From assembly GCF_018604545.1 (NCBI RefSeq), contig NZ_CP075896.1:5580001-5644000 (forward strand): a stretch of 64,000 bases of DNA, read 5' to 3'. The notes beneath the pieces are model-generated. The model ran no database searches. It was given only the letters and a program-made list of their open reading frames with translations, and had not been told where the DNA came from. The translations under genes and the position numbers were made by a program. This DNA comes from Streptomyces koelreuteriae. Its GTDB lineage: Bacteria; Actinomycetota; Actinomycetes; Streptomycetales; Streptomycetaceae. Shown here piece after piece: positions 15,468 through 22,968 of this stretch (position 1 is the first letter of the stretch; the number at the start of each line of letters is the position of its first letter).

Positions 15468-16811
15468 ATGACTGACCTGCCTACCTGGCTGGAGTTAGGC
15501 ACGGCGGCGGCTGGTGCCGGTGGGCTCGGCTACGCCAAGGTCCGTGCCCCGCGCGTGTACTGGTCGCTGGTCGGTCTCCCGGTCACCTGGGGCCGGTTCA
15601 CGTGGTCCTACCGCAACACGATGGAGGTGTGCGGGCTGACGGTGCAGCCGTCCGGTTTCCGTGCCTTCGTCAAGCGCAACGTGGCCCGTAGCGAGGTGCG
15701 GCCGGTGCCGCCGAAGGTTCGCCGGGTCCGTCCGACCACCACGGGCCTGCGGGTCACGCTCCGGCTGCCCGCCGGTCTGGAGCCCGCCGACATCGCCGCG
15801 TCGTCGGAGCGTCTTCGGCACGCCTTCGGGGTCCGGTCGGTGCGGGTCACCGAGACCAAGCCCGGCTACGTTGAGCTGCGGATGACCGGCTATGACGTGC
15901 TCGCCCGGGTCAAGCTTCCGCGCAAGGCACAGCCCCGTGACCTGGTGGTCCCGGTCGCGCTGTCCGAGGACGGCACGGTCTTCGAGCGGGACTACCGCAA
16001 GGTCCCCATGGCGCTGACCCTGGGCGCCACGCTGTCCGGCAAGTCCATGTACCAACGAAACCTGATCAAAGGCCTGGCTCAGCTCCCTGTCGCGCTGGTC
16101 GGTATCGACTGCAAGCGCGGTGTCGAGCACGGGCGTTACGCGCCGCGTCTGTCGGCTCTGGCCACCGATCTGTCTTCGGCCGGGCGCCTGATAGACGCGC
16201 TCGTCGCGGAGATGGAAGAGCGCTTTGACCTGCTCTCCCTGTACGGGGTCTCGGACATGTGGGAACTGCCCGCTCACGTCCGTCCCGTGCCGCTGGTCGT
16301 GCTGATCGATGAGGTGGCGGAGCTGTTCTTCGTGATCTCCAAGAAGGATGAGCCGGAGCGTGACCGTGTGGTCATGCAGTTGGTCCGCCTGGGTCAGATG
16401 GCCCGTGCGATCGGCATCTATCTGGAGGTGTGCGGGCAGCGCTTCGGCTCCGACCAGGGCAAGGGGGCCACCGCCCTGCGTGCTCAGCTCACGGGCCGGG
16501 TCGTGCACCGCGTGAATGACAAGGCCAGTGCGGACATGGGCCTGGGCGACATCTCCCCGGAGGCGGTCCTGGCGGCCACGTCCATCCAGGCTGATCGTCC
16601 GGGTGTGGCGGTGGCCGGTGACACCTCCGGTGGCTGGTCCCGCATCCGCACCCCGCAGGTCACTCCGAACGAGGCGGCGGCCGTGTGCCGGCAGTTCTCC
16701 CACCTCACCCCGGAGTTGCCGTTTCTGGCTCCGTTCCGCCCGGTCGGCTCGGGGATCGTTCCGCCGATGCCGACGACTCCGCCCCGGGTGCCGCAGTCCG
16801 TCACCGAGTAA
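15468..16811 (+). CDS. FtsK/SpoIIIE-type conjugative DNA translocase (Tra)
   Basis: A 447-aa ATPase that should move double-stranded element DNA between mycelial cells, the single-protein transfer mode of Streptomyces plasmids. Near the N-terminus is a weak hydrophobic stretch (ELGTAAAGAGGLGY). Walker A is GATLSGKSM (about residues 186-194), with Ser where Gly or Thr is common, and Walker B is PLVVLIDEVAEL (about 274-285). RAQLTGRVVHRVNDKAS is a typical C-terminal motor region. In TraB proteins a C-terminal winged helix recognises clt repeats; none is obvious here, and the C-terminus ends in a short Pro-rich tail. Confidence 0.9.
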   Translation: MTDLPTWLELGTAAAGAGGLGYAKVRAPRVYWSLVGLPVTWGRFTWSYRNTMEVCGLTVQPSGFRAFVKRNVARSEVRPVPPKVRRVRPTTTGLRVTLRLPAGLEPADIAASSERLRHAFGVRSVRVTETKPGYVELRMTGYDVLARVKLPRKAQPRDLVVPVALSEDGTVFERDYRKVPMALTLGATLSGKSMYQRNLIKGLAQLPVALVGIDCKRGVEHGRYAPRLSALATDLSSAGRLIDALVAEMEERFDLLSLYGVSDMWELPAHVRPVPLVVLIDEVAELFFVISKKDEPERDRVVMQLVRLGQMARAIGIYLEVCGQRFGSDQGKGATALRAQLTGRVVHRVNDKASADMGLGDISPEAVLAATSIQADRPGVAVAGDTSGGWSRIRTPQVTPNEAAAVCRQFSHLTPELPFLAPFRPVGSGIVPPMPTTPPRVPQSVTE

Positions 16812-16885
16812 CACCCCGTTCTCCCCGGTCGGCGCGACCGCCTTCGCGTCAGGTCCCTACCCGAGCCATGCCCGAAGGAGACGCC

Positions 16886-17056
16886 ATGGCCGAACGGAAG
16901 ACCCGCCGCAAGCCCGCCAAGAAGCCGTGCCCCGACTGCCAGACGGGCCAGATCTCGGAGTCCTTCAAGGTCGGCGGTCGCAGCAAGCGCGTGAGCGACG
17001 ACCGGCAGGAAGCCCTCTGCCTGACCTGCTGGGGCACCGGCGAAGCCACCGACTGA
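16886..17056 (+). CDS. Small zinc-ribbon protein of the AICE (56 aa)
   Basis: A 56-aa basic protein. ATG 16886 follows GAAGGAG and is better placed than the in-frame ATG at 16868. A Lys/Arg N-terminus (MAERKTRRKPAKK) precedes CPDCQTG and, 30 residues later, CLTCWGTG, two CxxCxG knuckles like those of the DnaJ zinc centre. Such mini-proteins are scattered through the transfer region of AICEs; their function is not known. It lies between the transfer ATPase and DUF2637 genes. Confidence 0.65.
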   Translation: MAERKTRRKPAKKPCPDCQTGQISESFKVGGRSKRVSDDRQEALCLTCWGTGEATD

Positions 17057-17131
17057 ACCGCACGGGGCCGGGCGGCCGGACTTGCTCCCCGCCGCCCCGC
17101 CCCGGCCCAACCCCGAGAGGGAGGTGAAGAC

Positions 17132-17779
17132 ATGACCGCCAAGGTCCGCCCGGATTTCGTACTCGTACAGGCCGTGATCGCTGGTGCCCTGTCCTTCGCC
17201 CACCTGCACGACCTTGCCGAAGCGGCCGGTCAGACCGGCTGGAAGGCCTGGGCCTACCCGGTCTCCGTCGATCTGCTGTTGGTCGCTGCCTGGCGCAGGT
17301 TGCGCACGGCACGCCGCGACCGCTCGGCCTGGACCTGGTTCGTCATCGCGCTGACCGCGTCGCTCGGCGCGAACATCGCCACCGCGGGACTGCTCGACCT
17401 GGCCGACGTGCCTGCCTGGCTGCGCATCCTCGTCGCTGGCTGGCCCGCTCTGGCCTTCCTCGGCGGAACCCTGCTGGTCCACTCGCCCGCTGAACCGGCC
17501 GCACCTGCGCAGCCTGTGGAGGAATCGGCCGCGCCGGAGGTCGAGACGCATCGTGTCGATGAGCCCGAGCCGGTACCGGAGATCGCCACACCGGAGCCCG
17601 TACCGGCCTTGCCCGAAGCGCCCGCACCGGTGGTGCCTCCGGCGCTGATTGACCACGCCCGCAAGGTCGCCACTGACCACCGCACCCGCACCGGCACCGA
17701 TATCGACACCGCCACCCTGCGCACCCGGCTCGGCATCCCTGAAGACCTCGCCGGGGCGATCGTCGCTCAACTCGCCTGA
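17132..17779 (+). CDS. DUF2637 membrane protein (Spd-like, plasmid spread)
   Basis: A 215-aa protein with a strong GGGAGGTGAAG site before ATG 17132. Four hydrophobic segments occupy about residues 7-110 (VQAVIAGALSFAHLHDLA, WAYPVSVDLLLVAAW, WTWFVIALTASLGANIATAG, LRILVAGWPALAFLGGTLLV), the pattern of DUF2637. A Pro/Glu/Ala-rich linker then leads to a basic C-terminus (LIDHARKVATDHRTRTG) that resembles a helix-turn-helix. DUF2637 proteins accompany Tra in Streptomyces elements and are thought to help intramycelial spread. Confidence 0.78.
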   Translation: MTAKVRPDFVLVQAVIAGALSFAHLHDLAEAAGQTGWKAWAYPVSVDLLLVAAWRRLRTARRDRSAWTWFVIALTASLGANIATAGLLDLADVPAWLRILVAGWPALAFLGGTLLVHSPAEPAAPAQPVEESAAPEVETHRVDEPEPVPEIATPEPVPALPEAPAPVVPPALIDHARKVATDHRTRTGTDIDTATLRTRLGIPEDLAGAIVAQLA

Positions 17780-17798
17780 CATCTAAGGAGGTTCACCC

Positions 17799-17984
17799 AT
17801 GCGCCCGAACCGCTTCTACGACGTGATCCGCATCGGTCCCGTCAAGGTCGGCTCCTTCAACAACGGCCGGGGCCAGACCCGGCACACCGCCGCCTGCACC
17901 GCGCCGAAGTGCGGCTTCTCCAACGAGTACGGCGACCGCTCGGCGGCCGAACTCGCCGCCCGCACCCACCGCTGCACCACCTGA
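17799..17984 (+). CDS. Mobile element transfer protein, SpdA-like (61 aa)
   Basis: A 61-aa protein with an ideal ribosome site (AAGGAGGT) before ATG 17799. It contains the pairs HTAACTAPKCGF and ARTHRCTT, giving a possible CxxxxC...HxC metal site. Proteins of this size and pattern are called mobile element transfer or SpdA proteins in AICE annotations. It is 19 bp after DUF2637 and 17 bp before the next spread gene, within one tight operon. The biochemical role is unknown. Confidence 0.68.
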   Translation: MRPNRFYDVIRIGPVKVGSFNNGRGQTRHTAACTAPKCGFSNEYGDRSAAELAARTHRCTT

Positions 17985-18001
17985 GCCGGAGAGAGACCGC
18001 C

Positions 18002-18325
18002 ATGCAGTTACCTGAGGACCAGATCAGGGCCGGACACATCCCGGCCGATCTGTACCGGCAGATCCCGCCCGGCACCAACGTGCGCAAGATCGTGATCGTC
18101 CAGGAAGCCCCGCGCTCCTACAAGGGCCCGATCGTCATGACCCTGCTGATCACCACCGGGTCCGTCGTGGTGCTGCTCGTACTCGCCTTCGTCGTCCAGG
18201 TCATCGCCGCGTCCATCGTCACCGTGCTGTCGGCGACCTGCGGCATTACCTACACGCTCAACCGGGTCTCCAAGCACCCGGCCCGCTCCCGGCCTCGCCG
18301 GACCAAGAACCGCCGTTTCAAGTAG
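18002..18325 (+). CDS. SpdB-like spread membrane protein
   Basis: A 107-aa protein starting at ATG 18002 after GGAGAGAG. The N-terminal half is soluble (QLPEDQIRAGHIPADLY). Residues about 44-84 form two tightly spaced membrane helices (IVMTLLITTGSVVVLLVLAF and VVQVIAASIVTVLSATCG), and the tail is strongly basic (RSRPRRTKNRRFK), probably cytoplasmic or DNA-facing. Its position in the transfer operon and its topology match the small spread (Spd) proteins that enlarge the zone of transfer in Streptomyces mycelium. Confidence 0.65.
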   Translation: MQLPEDQIRAGHIPADLYRQIPPGTNVRKIVIVQEAPRSYKGPIVMTLLITTGSVVVLLVLAFVVQVIAASIVTVLSATCGITYTLNRVSKHPARSRPRRTKNRRFK

Positions 18326-18417
18326 CCCTCCGGGGCGGCCTCTACCGCCAAGTATCCGCCGCCCCGGACGGCCCAGACCGCTTCCAGATCTCGCGACCCG
18401 AAAGGGCTCCACTCATC

Positions 18418-18597
18418 ATGCCTTCTCACGCCCCGAACCGTCCGCTCTGCCGCGACTGCGACGGCTTCGCCACCGCCGCCATCACCACCGGCATCCGCCA
18501 CGCCAACGGCACCCGCGCGACCCTCCGCGTCACCTGCCCGAGCTGCAAGGGCACCGGCCACCGCCTCTCCTCCGCCTTCGCGCGGACCGGGAGGTGA
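18418..18597 (+). CDS. Small zinc-ribbon protein of the AICE (59 aa)
   Basis: A 59-aa protein with CRDCDGFATA near the N-terminus and CPSCKGTGHR near the C-terminus, again a two-knuckle CxxC pair with the CxGTG form of DnaJ-type ribbons. The ribosome site (AAGGG) is weak and 11 nt away, so the exact start is less sure. It follows the SpdB-like gene by 92 bp and precedes the next small gene by 5 bp. It is the second such ribbon protein in this operon and has no known function. Confidence 0.55.
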   Translation: MPSHAPNRPLCRDCDGFATAAITTGIRHANGTRATLRVTCPSCKGTGHRLSSAFARTGR

Positions 18598-18602
18598 CCG
18601 GC

Positions 18603-18800
18603 ATGGGCGACCTGACGCCGACCCGGGACCGGCCCGGCCTGCACATCAGCAAGTCCTCCCCGGAAGCCCCGGCCCGCGGGTCCGCCGTGTGCCACTGCGG
18701 CGCGAGCGCCACCGCCACCGGTGACGCCCAGGTCCGCCTCCTGGTCCAGGGCTGGGAGGCCAACCACGGCACTGCCCACGCAAAGGGAGGCAGCCAGTGA
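18603..18800 (+). CDS. Small AICE protein with CHC motif (65 aa)
   Basis: A 65-aa protein beginning at ATG 18603, with GGGAGG 8 nt upstream; a GTG at 18594 overlapping the previous stop is the alternative. The middle reads AVCHCGASATATGDAQVRLLVQGWEANHG (in parts VCHCGAS, VRLLVQGWEAN), a pattern common in short Streptomyces plasmid proteins. Its stop overlaps the GTG of the PP-loop gene (GTGA), so the two are coupled. No function is assigned. Confidence 0.5.
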   Translation: MGDLTPTRDRPGLHISKSSPEAPARGSAVCHCGASATATGDAQVRLLVQGWEANHGTAHAKGGSQ

Positions 18801-19618
18801 ACACCGAGCCACGCAGCCAGCAACTGCGCACCTTCAGCTTCGGCGGCGGCTGGCAGTCCATGGCCGCGCTCGTCCTCGCTGCACAGGGCCGCCTGGACTT
18901 CCGCACCTTCCTGTTCGCCAACGTCGGTGCCGACAGCGAGAACCCCGCGACGCTGCACTACTTCGAGCAGTACGCGGCTCCCTTCGCGGCGGCCCACGGC
19001 CTCGACCTGATCGAACTGCACCGCGAGACCAAGAACGGCACCGAGACGATCCGCCAGCGCATCATCCGCAGCAACGGCAGCCGCCAGACCATCCCGGTCT
19101 TCCTGACCAACGGCAAACCCGGCTCCCGGGTCTGCACGAAAGAGTTCAAGATCCTCGTCACCGGCGCCTGGCTGAAGGCTCACGGCGCCACTGCCGACAA
19201 CCGCGCCACTGTCGCGATGGGCATCAGCCTCGACGAGATCGGCCGCGCCAACGAATCCAAGGCCATGCCGTACGAGCGGCTCGTCTACCCGCTACTTGAC
19301 CTGAAGGTCCGACGGGCGGACTGCCCGCGCATCATCCGCTCCGCGGGCCTGCCCGTACCGCCCAAGAGTTCCTGCGACTTCTGCCCGATGCGGAAGATCC
19401 CCGAATGGCAGGCCATGCACGAGCACGACCCCGAGAGGTTCGCCCGGGCCTGCGAGGTTGAAGACACCATCAACGCCAACCTTGCTGCCAAGGGGAAGCG
19501 TCCGGTCTTCCTCACCCGTACCGGCCGCCCGCTGCGGGAGCTGTTCAAGGCCGGTGTCCAAGTTCCTCTCTTCGACACCGACGATGAGGCCTGCGACAGC
19601 GGGTGGTGCTGGACATGA
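18797..19618 (+). CDS. PP-loop ATPase, PAPS-reductase-like
   Basis: A 273-aa protein opening with FSFGGGWQSMAALVLA, a variant PP-loop in which GGGxQS replaces the usual SGGKDS. Further motifs are the early Cys in SRVCTKEFK, the pair CDFCPMRK and a terminal CDSGWCW, suggesting a redox or metal centre. Relatives in phages and mobile elements are annotated phosphoadenosine phosphosulfate reductases, but a role in DNA or nucleotide modification is as likely as sulfate reduction, since no other sulfur genes are present. Its start overlaps the preceding gene (GTGA) and its stop overlaps repSA (ATGA), so it is co-translated with the replication gene. Confidence 0.75.
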   Translation: MNTEPRSQQLRTFSFGGGWQSMAALVLAAQGRLDFRTFLFANVGADSENPATLHYFEQYAAPFAAAHGLDLIELHRETKNGTETIRQRIIRSNGSRQTIPVFLTNGKPGSRVCTKEFKILVTGAWLKAHGATADNRATVAMGISLDEIGRANESKAMPYERLVYPLLDLKVRRADCPRIIRSAGLPVPPKSSCDFCPMRKIPEWQAMHEHDPERFARACEVEDTINANLAAKGKRPVFLTRTGRPLRELFKAGVQVPLFDTDDEACDSGWCWT

Positions 19619-21012
19619 CCGACACCGCCACCATGGCGGGCCTGGACCCGGCCACCCTCGCCGACGTGCTGAGGGTGGCCGGGTCTCCCGGCTTCGACCG
19701 CATCCAAGAACAGATCCGCCGCACTGGCGGCTGCTCCGACCCCATCCACCTGCAAGGCGCCACAGTCACCCGCGACAAGGTCACCGGGCAGGTCCTGCAC
19801 TCCTACTCGACCGACACCGAGCCCGGCGGTCGGCTCCGGGTCGCCTGCGGCAACCGCCGGGCCTCCCGCTGCCCGGCCTGCGCCTGGACCTACGCCGGAG
19901 ACACCTACCACCTCATCCGCGCCGGACTCGTCGGCGACCCCGACAAGGGCACCCCGCACACGATCCGGGACCACCCCCGGGTCTTCGCCACCCTGACCGC
20001 TCCCTCTTTCGGCCCGGTCCACAACCGGCCCGGCAACCGGCCCTGCCGCTGCGGCCAAGGCCACGGCGAGGACGCGCCCGAACTCGGCACCCCGCTCGAC
20101 GCCACGACATACGACTACGCCGGGGCCGTGCTGTGGAACAACTACGCCTCGGAGCTGTGGCGTTACTTCACGATCTACCTGCGCCGGGAGATCGCCAAGC
20201 GGGCCGGACTGACCCAGAAGACAGCCAAGGAACAGTCCCGCGTCTCCTTCGGCAAGGTCGCCGAGTACCAGAAGCGCGGAGCCGTCCACTTCCACGCCGT
20301 GATCCGCTTCGACGGACCCGACGGGCCCGACGACCCGCCGCCGACCTGGGCCACCCTCGACCTGCTCACCGACTCCATCCACGCTGCCGCCGCCCGCGCA
20401 TCGGTCGACGTTTCCGCCGCCGGTGATCAGCCGGACCGCACGCTTCGCTGGGGCACGCAGCTCGACGTGCAGCCGATCGGCGCCTTCGGCCACGGCGAAG
20501 AGATCACCGAACAGGCCGTCGCCTCCTACGTCGCCAAGTACGCCACCAAGGCCGCCGAGACCACCGGCACCGTCGACCGCCGCATCGGCAACAAGGAAGC
20601 CCTGGTCCTGCTCGGCGTGCCCGACCACCCCCGCCGCCTCATCGAAGCCTGCCTGGATCTGCACCCGCTCTACCCGGACCGCAAGCTCCGGGACTGGGCT
20701 CACATGCTCGGCTTCCGCGGCCACTTCTCCACCAAGTCCCGCCAGTACTCCACCACCCTCGGAGCCCTGCGCCAGACCCGCGCCGACTACCGGGCCGCCC
20801 AGCAGCGCGCGGCCCTCGGCCTGCCCGACCCGGACGACTCCCCGGGGGCAACCACGCTGACCCTCGCCCACTGGACCTACGCCGGGCACGGCTACACCCC
20901 TGGTGAGTCCTGGCTCGCCGCCACGATCCGGCGGGACATCCAGCTGAACCGCGAAACGGCGCGCGAGGCTCTCGCAGACCTGCGCCAGGAAGGAGAGCAC
21001 GACCATGAATGA
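19615..21012 (+). CDS. repSA: RepSA-like rolling-circle replication initiator
   Basis: A 465-aa initiator of the pSAM2 RepSA type. CRCGQGHGE and CPACAWTYAGDTYHL form the cysteine-rich N-terminal part. The metal-binding HUH motif is KRGAVHFHAVIRFDG (about residues 218-232), and SYVAKYATKAAE is the region with the catalytic tyrosine. ATG 19615 overlaps the previous stop (ATGA). It nicks the element's double-strand origin after excision to allow rolling-circle replication before transfer. In pSAM2 that origin is associated with the rep region; I could not locate it here. Its stop overlaps xis. Confidence 0.88.
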   Translation: MTDTATMAGLDPATLADVLRVAGSPGFDRIQEQIRRTGGCSDPIHLQGATVTRDKVTGQVLHSYSTDTEPGGRLRVACGNRRASRCPACAWTYAGDTYHLIRAGLVGDPDKGTPHTIRDHPRVFATLTAPSFGPVHNRPGNRPCRCGQGHGEDAPELGTPLDATTYDYAGAVLWNNYASELWRYFTIYLRREIAKRAGLTQKTAKEQSRVSFGKVAEYQKRGAVHFHAVIRFDGPDGPDDPPPTWATLDLLTDSIHAAAARASVDVSAAGDQPDRTLRWGTQLDVQPIGAFGHGEEITEQAVASYVAKYATKAAETTGTVDRRIGNKEALVLLGVPDHPRRLIEACLDLHPLYPDRKLRDWAHMLGFRGHFSTKSRQYSTTLGALRQTRADYRAAQQRAALGLPDPDDSPGATTLTLAHWTYAGHGYTPGESWLAATIRRDIQLNRETAREALADLRQEGEHDHE

Positions 21013-21217
21013 GCGGTACCTCAACGTCGACCAGGTCGCCGAGCTGCTCGGCACGACCGTGCGCTTCCCTCGGCGTCTGATCGAAGAGCGGCGCATCACC
21101 TACGTGAAGGTCGGCCGCCACGTCCGCATACCCGAGAGCGCGGTCCGCGAGTTCATCGACGCCAACACGGTGCAGCCGCGGCGGCGTACAGCAGTCCTTC
21201 GGGGGGTGGCTGCCTGA
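21005..21217 (+). CDS. xis: Excisionase (Xis), MerR/AlpA-type HTH
   Basis: A 70-aa protein with a single winged helix: YLNVDQVAELLGTTVRFPRRLIEERRI, then YVKVGRHVRIPESAVREFI (wing and recognition strand), the usual DNA-binding excisionase fold. It overlaps the end of repSA by 8 bp and its stop overlaps the int start (TGATG), giving a rep-xis-int operon as in pSAM2. It should bend the attachment site to favour excision by Int. No defect is visible. Confidence 0.85.
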   Translation: MNERYLNVDQVAELLGTTVRFPRRLIEERRITYVKVGRHVRIPESAVREFIDANTVQPRRRTAVLRGVAA

Positions 21218-22374
21218 TGGCACAGAAGCGCCGGCACTTCGGCCGGGTCCGCAAGCTCCCGTCCGGTCGCTATCAGGCTCGCTACCTCGGCCCCGATGGG
21301 CAGCTCCGGCCCGCGCCTGAAACGTTCCGCACCAAGAGGGACGCCGACGACTGGCTTGCCGACAAGCAGACCGAGCTGCGGCGCGGCGACTGGCATGACC
21401 CCGACGCCGGGAAGGTGCCGTTCGGCGAGTACGCCGCTGCCTGGATCAAGGAACGCGAGCTGACCACCACAACCCGGCAGCTCTACGGCTCGCTCCTGCG
21501 GCACCACCTCGAACCCGCCTTCGGGGGCGTCAACGTCGCGGAGATCTCGCCCCCGCTCGTGCGGCGCTGGCGCGCTGACAAGCTCGCCTTTGGCACCGGC
21601 CCGACCACGGTCGCCAAGGCCTATGCCCTGCTGCGCGCGATCATGGGCACGGCTGTCGCCGACCAGATGATCAGGCGCAACCCGTGCACGATCAAGGGCG
21701 CCAGCACCGTGCACACCCCTGAGCGGCCGACCGCCACCGTGCAGGAGGTCTACGACCTGGCAGAGGCCATGCAGCCCCGCTACCGGGCGCTCGTGCTGAT
21801 GGCCGGGTTCCTCGGCCTGCGCTGGGGTGAGCTGATCGGCCTGCACCGCCGGGACATCGACCTCGACCACGGGGCCGTACGTGTCCGCCGGGCCGTCGCC
21901 GAGCTGTTCAACGGCCAGCGCGAGATCAAGGCACCCAAGAGCGCTGCGGGCAAGCGCACCGTGGCTATCCCGGCCGCGATCATCCCGGACATCCTTGACC
22001 ACCTGGAGCGGTACGCCGAGCCGGGTGCCGACGGCCGTGTCTTCATCGGTGCCAAGGGAGCGACTCCACGCCGGAACCACTTCAACCGGCTGTGGCGCAA
22101 GGCCAGTGCGGATGCCGGGATCAAGAACCTGCATTTCCATGATCTCCGGCACACGGGCAACACCCTCGCCGCGTCGACCGGGGCCAGCACGCGAGAGCTG
22201 ATGTCCCGCATGGGCCACAGCACTGCCCGGGCCGCGCTGATCTACCAGCACGCGAGCGCCGAACGTGACCGGCTGATCGCCGACGCACTGAGCGCCCTCG
22301 TCGACAAGGGCCGGAAGACCAAGAGGAAGCAAGATCCAGAGCGGAAGGGGCACGCGAGGGACACGGCGGACTGA
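21217..22374 (+). CDS. int: Tyrosine site-specific integrase
   Basis: A 385-aa recombinase. The N-terminal arm-binding part (GRYQARYLGPDGQL, AP2-like) is followed by a core-binding domain (FGEYAAAWIKERELTTTT) and the catalytic domain with Arg in LGLRWGELIGL (about 202), HDLRHTGNTLA (about 308-312), GHSTARAALIY and the nucleophile in IYQHAS (about 343). It lies 66 bp from the tRNA-Gly 3' end, the usual place for a phage or AICE integrase beside its attachment site. Complete and probably active; target specificity is the tRNA-Gly anticodon to 3' end region. Confidence 0.93.
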   Translation: MAQKRRHFGRVRKLPSGRYQARYLGPDGQLRPAPETFRTKRDADDWLADKQTELRRGDWHDPDAGKVPFGEYAAAWIKERELTTTTRQLYGSLLRHHLEPAFGGVNVAEISPPLVRRWRADKLAFGTGPTTVAKAYALLRAIMGTAVADQMIRRNPCTIKGASTVHTPERPTATVQEVYDLAEAMQPRYRALVLMAGFLGLRWGELIGLHRRDIDLDHGAVRVRRAVAELFNGQREIKAPKSAAGKRTVAIPAAIIPDILDHLERYAEPGADGRVFIGAKGATPRRNHFNRLWRKASADAGIKNLHFHDLRHTGNTLAASTGASTRELMSRMGHSTARAALIYQHASAERDRLIADALSALVDKGRKTKRKQDPERKGHARDTAD

Positions 22375-22393
22375 ACACGCCCCCTGCAAACGA

Positions 22394-22434
22394 TCAGGGC
22401 CAGGCGGAGGAATGATCCTCTGACCTGGCCCTGA
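22394..22434. terminator. Hairpin between int and tRNA-Gly
   Basis: An 11-bp stem (22394-22404 with 22424-22434) encloses a second small stem GAGGA/TCCTC. No T-run follows on either strand. It now lies at the 3' end of both int and the tRNA, replacing the terminator left behind at attL. Confidence 0.5.
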
Positions 22435-22440
22435 GTCGTA

Positions 22441-22514
22441 TGGAGCGGGCGACGGGAATCGAACCCGCGTAGCTAGTTTGGAAGACTAGGGCTCTACCAT
22501 TGAGCTACGCCCGC
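22441..22514 (-). tRNA. tRNA-Gly (anticodon TCC)
   Basis: 74 nt including an encoded CCA (22441-22443). The acceptor stem GCGGGCG pairs with CGCCCGC, the D arm is AGCTCAATGGTAGAGC, the anticodon loop is CTTCCAA with TCC, and the T arm contains GGTTCGATTCC. Its 3' half is the AICE attachment site, so integration keeps the tRNA whole with element-supplied sequence downstream. Confidence 0.97.
22443..22485. repeat. attR: 43-bp core within tRNA-Gly
   Basis: Identical to attL (12205-12247). It spans the tRNA from the anticodon loop to the first C after the discriminator base. Confidence 0.93.
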
Positions 22515-22677
22515 ACGGTGCGCGCCGCAGGTCGGGTGACCTCGGCACGCAAGCATCGTAGCGGGTTGTGCGCCCTCGTCGCACACCGCATTCGGATCCG
22601 GGGCCTCCCGGCGCGGACGCAGCGGAAATACGGCGGCCCCACGGCCTCGCGCCATGTACCCTACGTGTCGCACCAGA

Positions 22678-22754
22678 CGGGGTGTGGCGCAGCTTGGTAG
22701 CGCGTCCGCTTTGGGAGCGGAAGGCCGTGGGTTCAAATCCCGCCACCCCGACCA
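22678..22754 (+). tRNA. tRNA-Pro (anticodon TGG)
   Basis: 77 nt with encoded CCA. The acceptor CGGGGTG pairs with CACCCCG, the D arm contains GGCGCAGCTTGGTAGCGC, the anticodon loop is TTTGGGA with TGG, and the T arm is GTGGGTTCAAATCCC. It is divergent from tRNA-Gly, with 163 bp between. A perfect palindrome (CTCGAGCCGGCTCGAG, 22770-22785) lies 15 bp downstream and may act in termination. Confidence 0.97.
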
Positions 22755-22828
22755 GCCATCCGATCATCTCTCGAGCCGGCTCGAGTCATCTCGGGTGATC
22801 GTCCCCCGGTCGCTCATGTGATCGCCTT

Positions 22829-22857
22829 TTGGGCGGTGTAGTCGCTGCCGTTACTAT
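22829..22857 (+). promoter_or_regulatory. Candidate promoter of tig
   Basis: TTGGGC (22829-22834), 17 bp, then TACTAT (22852-22857), a good fit to the vegetative -35/-10 pattern. It would give a leader of about 105 nt before the GTG at 22969. Confidence 0.5.
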
Positions 22858-22968
22858 GCAAGCTGCACGCCCGTGTGTCTCAGCGTCTGAAGTCTCCGGG
22901 CGGCGAAATCCGCCGGGCCGCTCTGGCCCCGGCAGAACCCAAGAAGTCAGCCACAAGGAGACCGAACC

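Larger units (their letters stand above)
12205..22485. mobile_element. pSAM2-like actinomycete integrative and conjugative element (AICE)
   Basis: About 10.3 kb bounded by a perfect 43-bp repeat. One copy is a fragment of tRNA-Gly (12205-12247); the other lies inside the intact tRNA-Gly gene (22443-22485). In order it carries a Cas2-like protein, a large inverted repeat, a NERD protein, a GntR regulator with operators, an SCO3933-type protein, an FtsK-type transfer ATPase, spread proteins, small zinc-ribbon proteins, a PP-loop ATPase, RepSA, Xis and Int. RepSA-Xis-Int next to the tRNA and a single FtsK-like transfer protein define AICEs. Every module looks intact, so it may still excise and transfer. 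Confidence 0.93.

Noticed and set aside
22770..22785. Palindrome CTCGAGCCGGCTCGAG as a regulatory operator
   Set aside because: It lies just after tRNA-Pro, where a termination hairpin is simpler; no promoter is closely associated.
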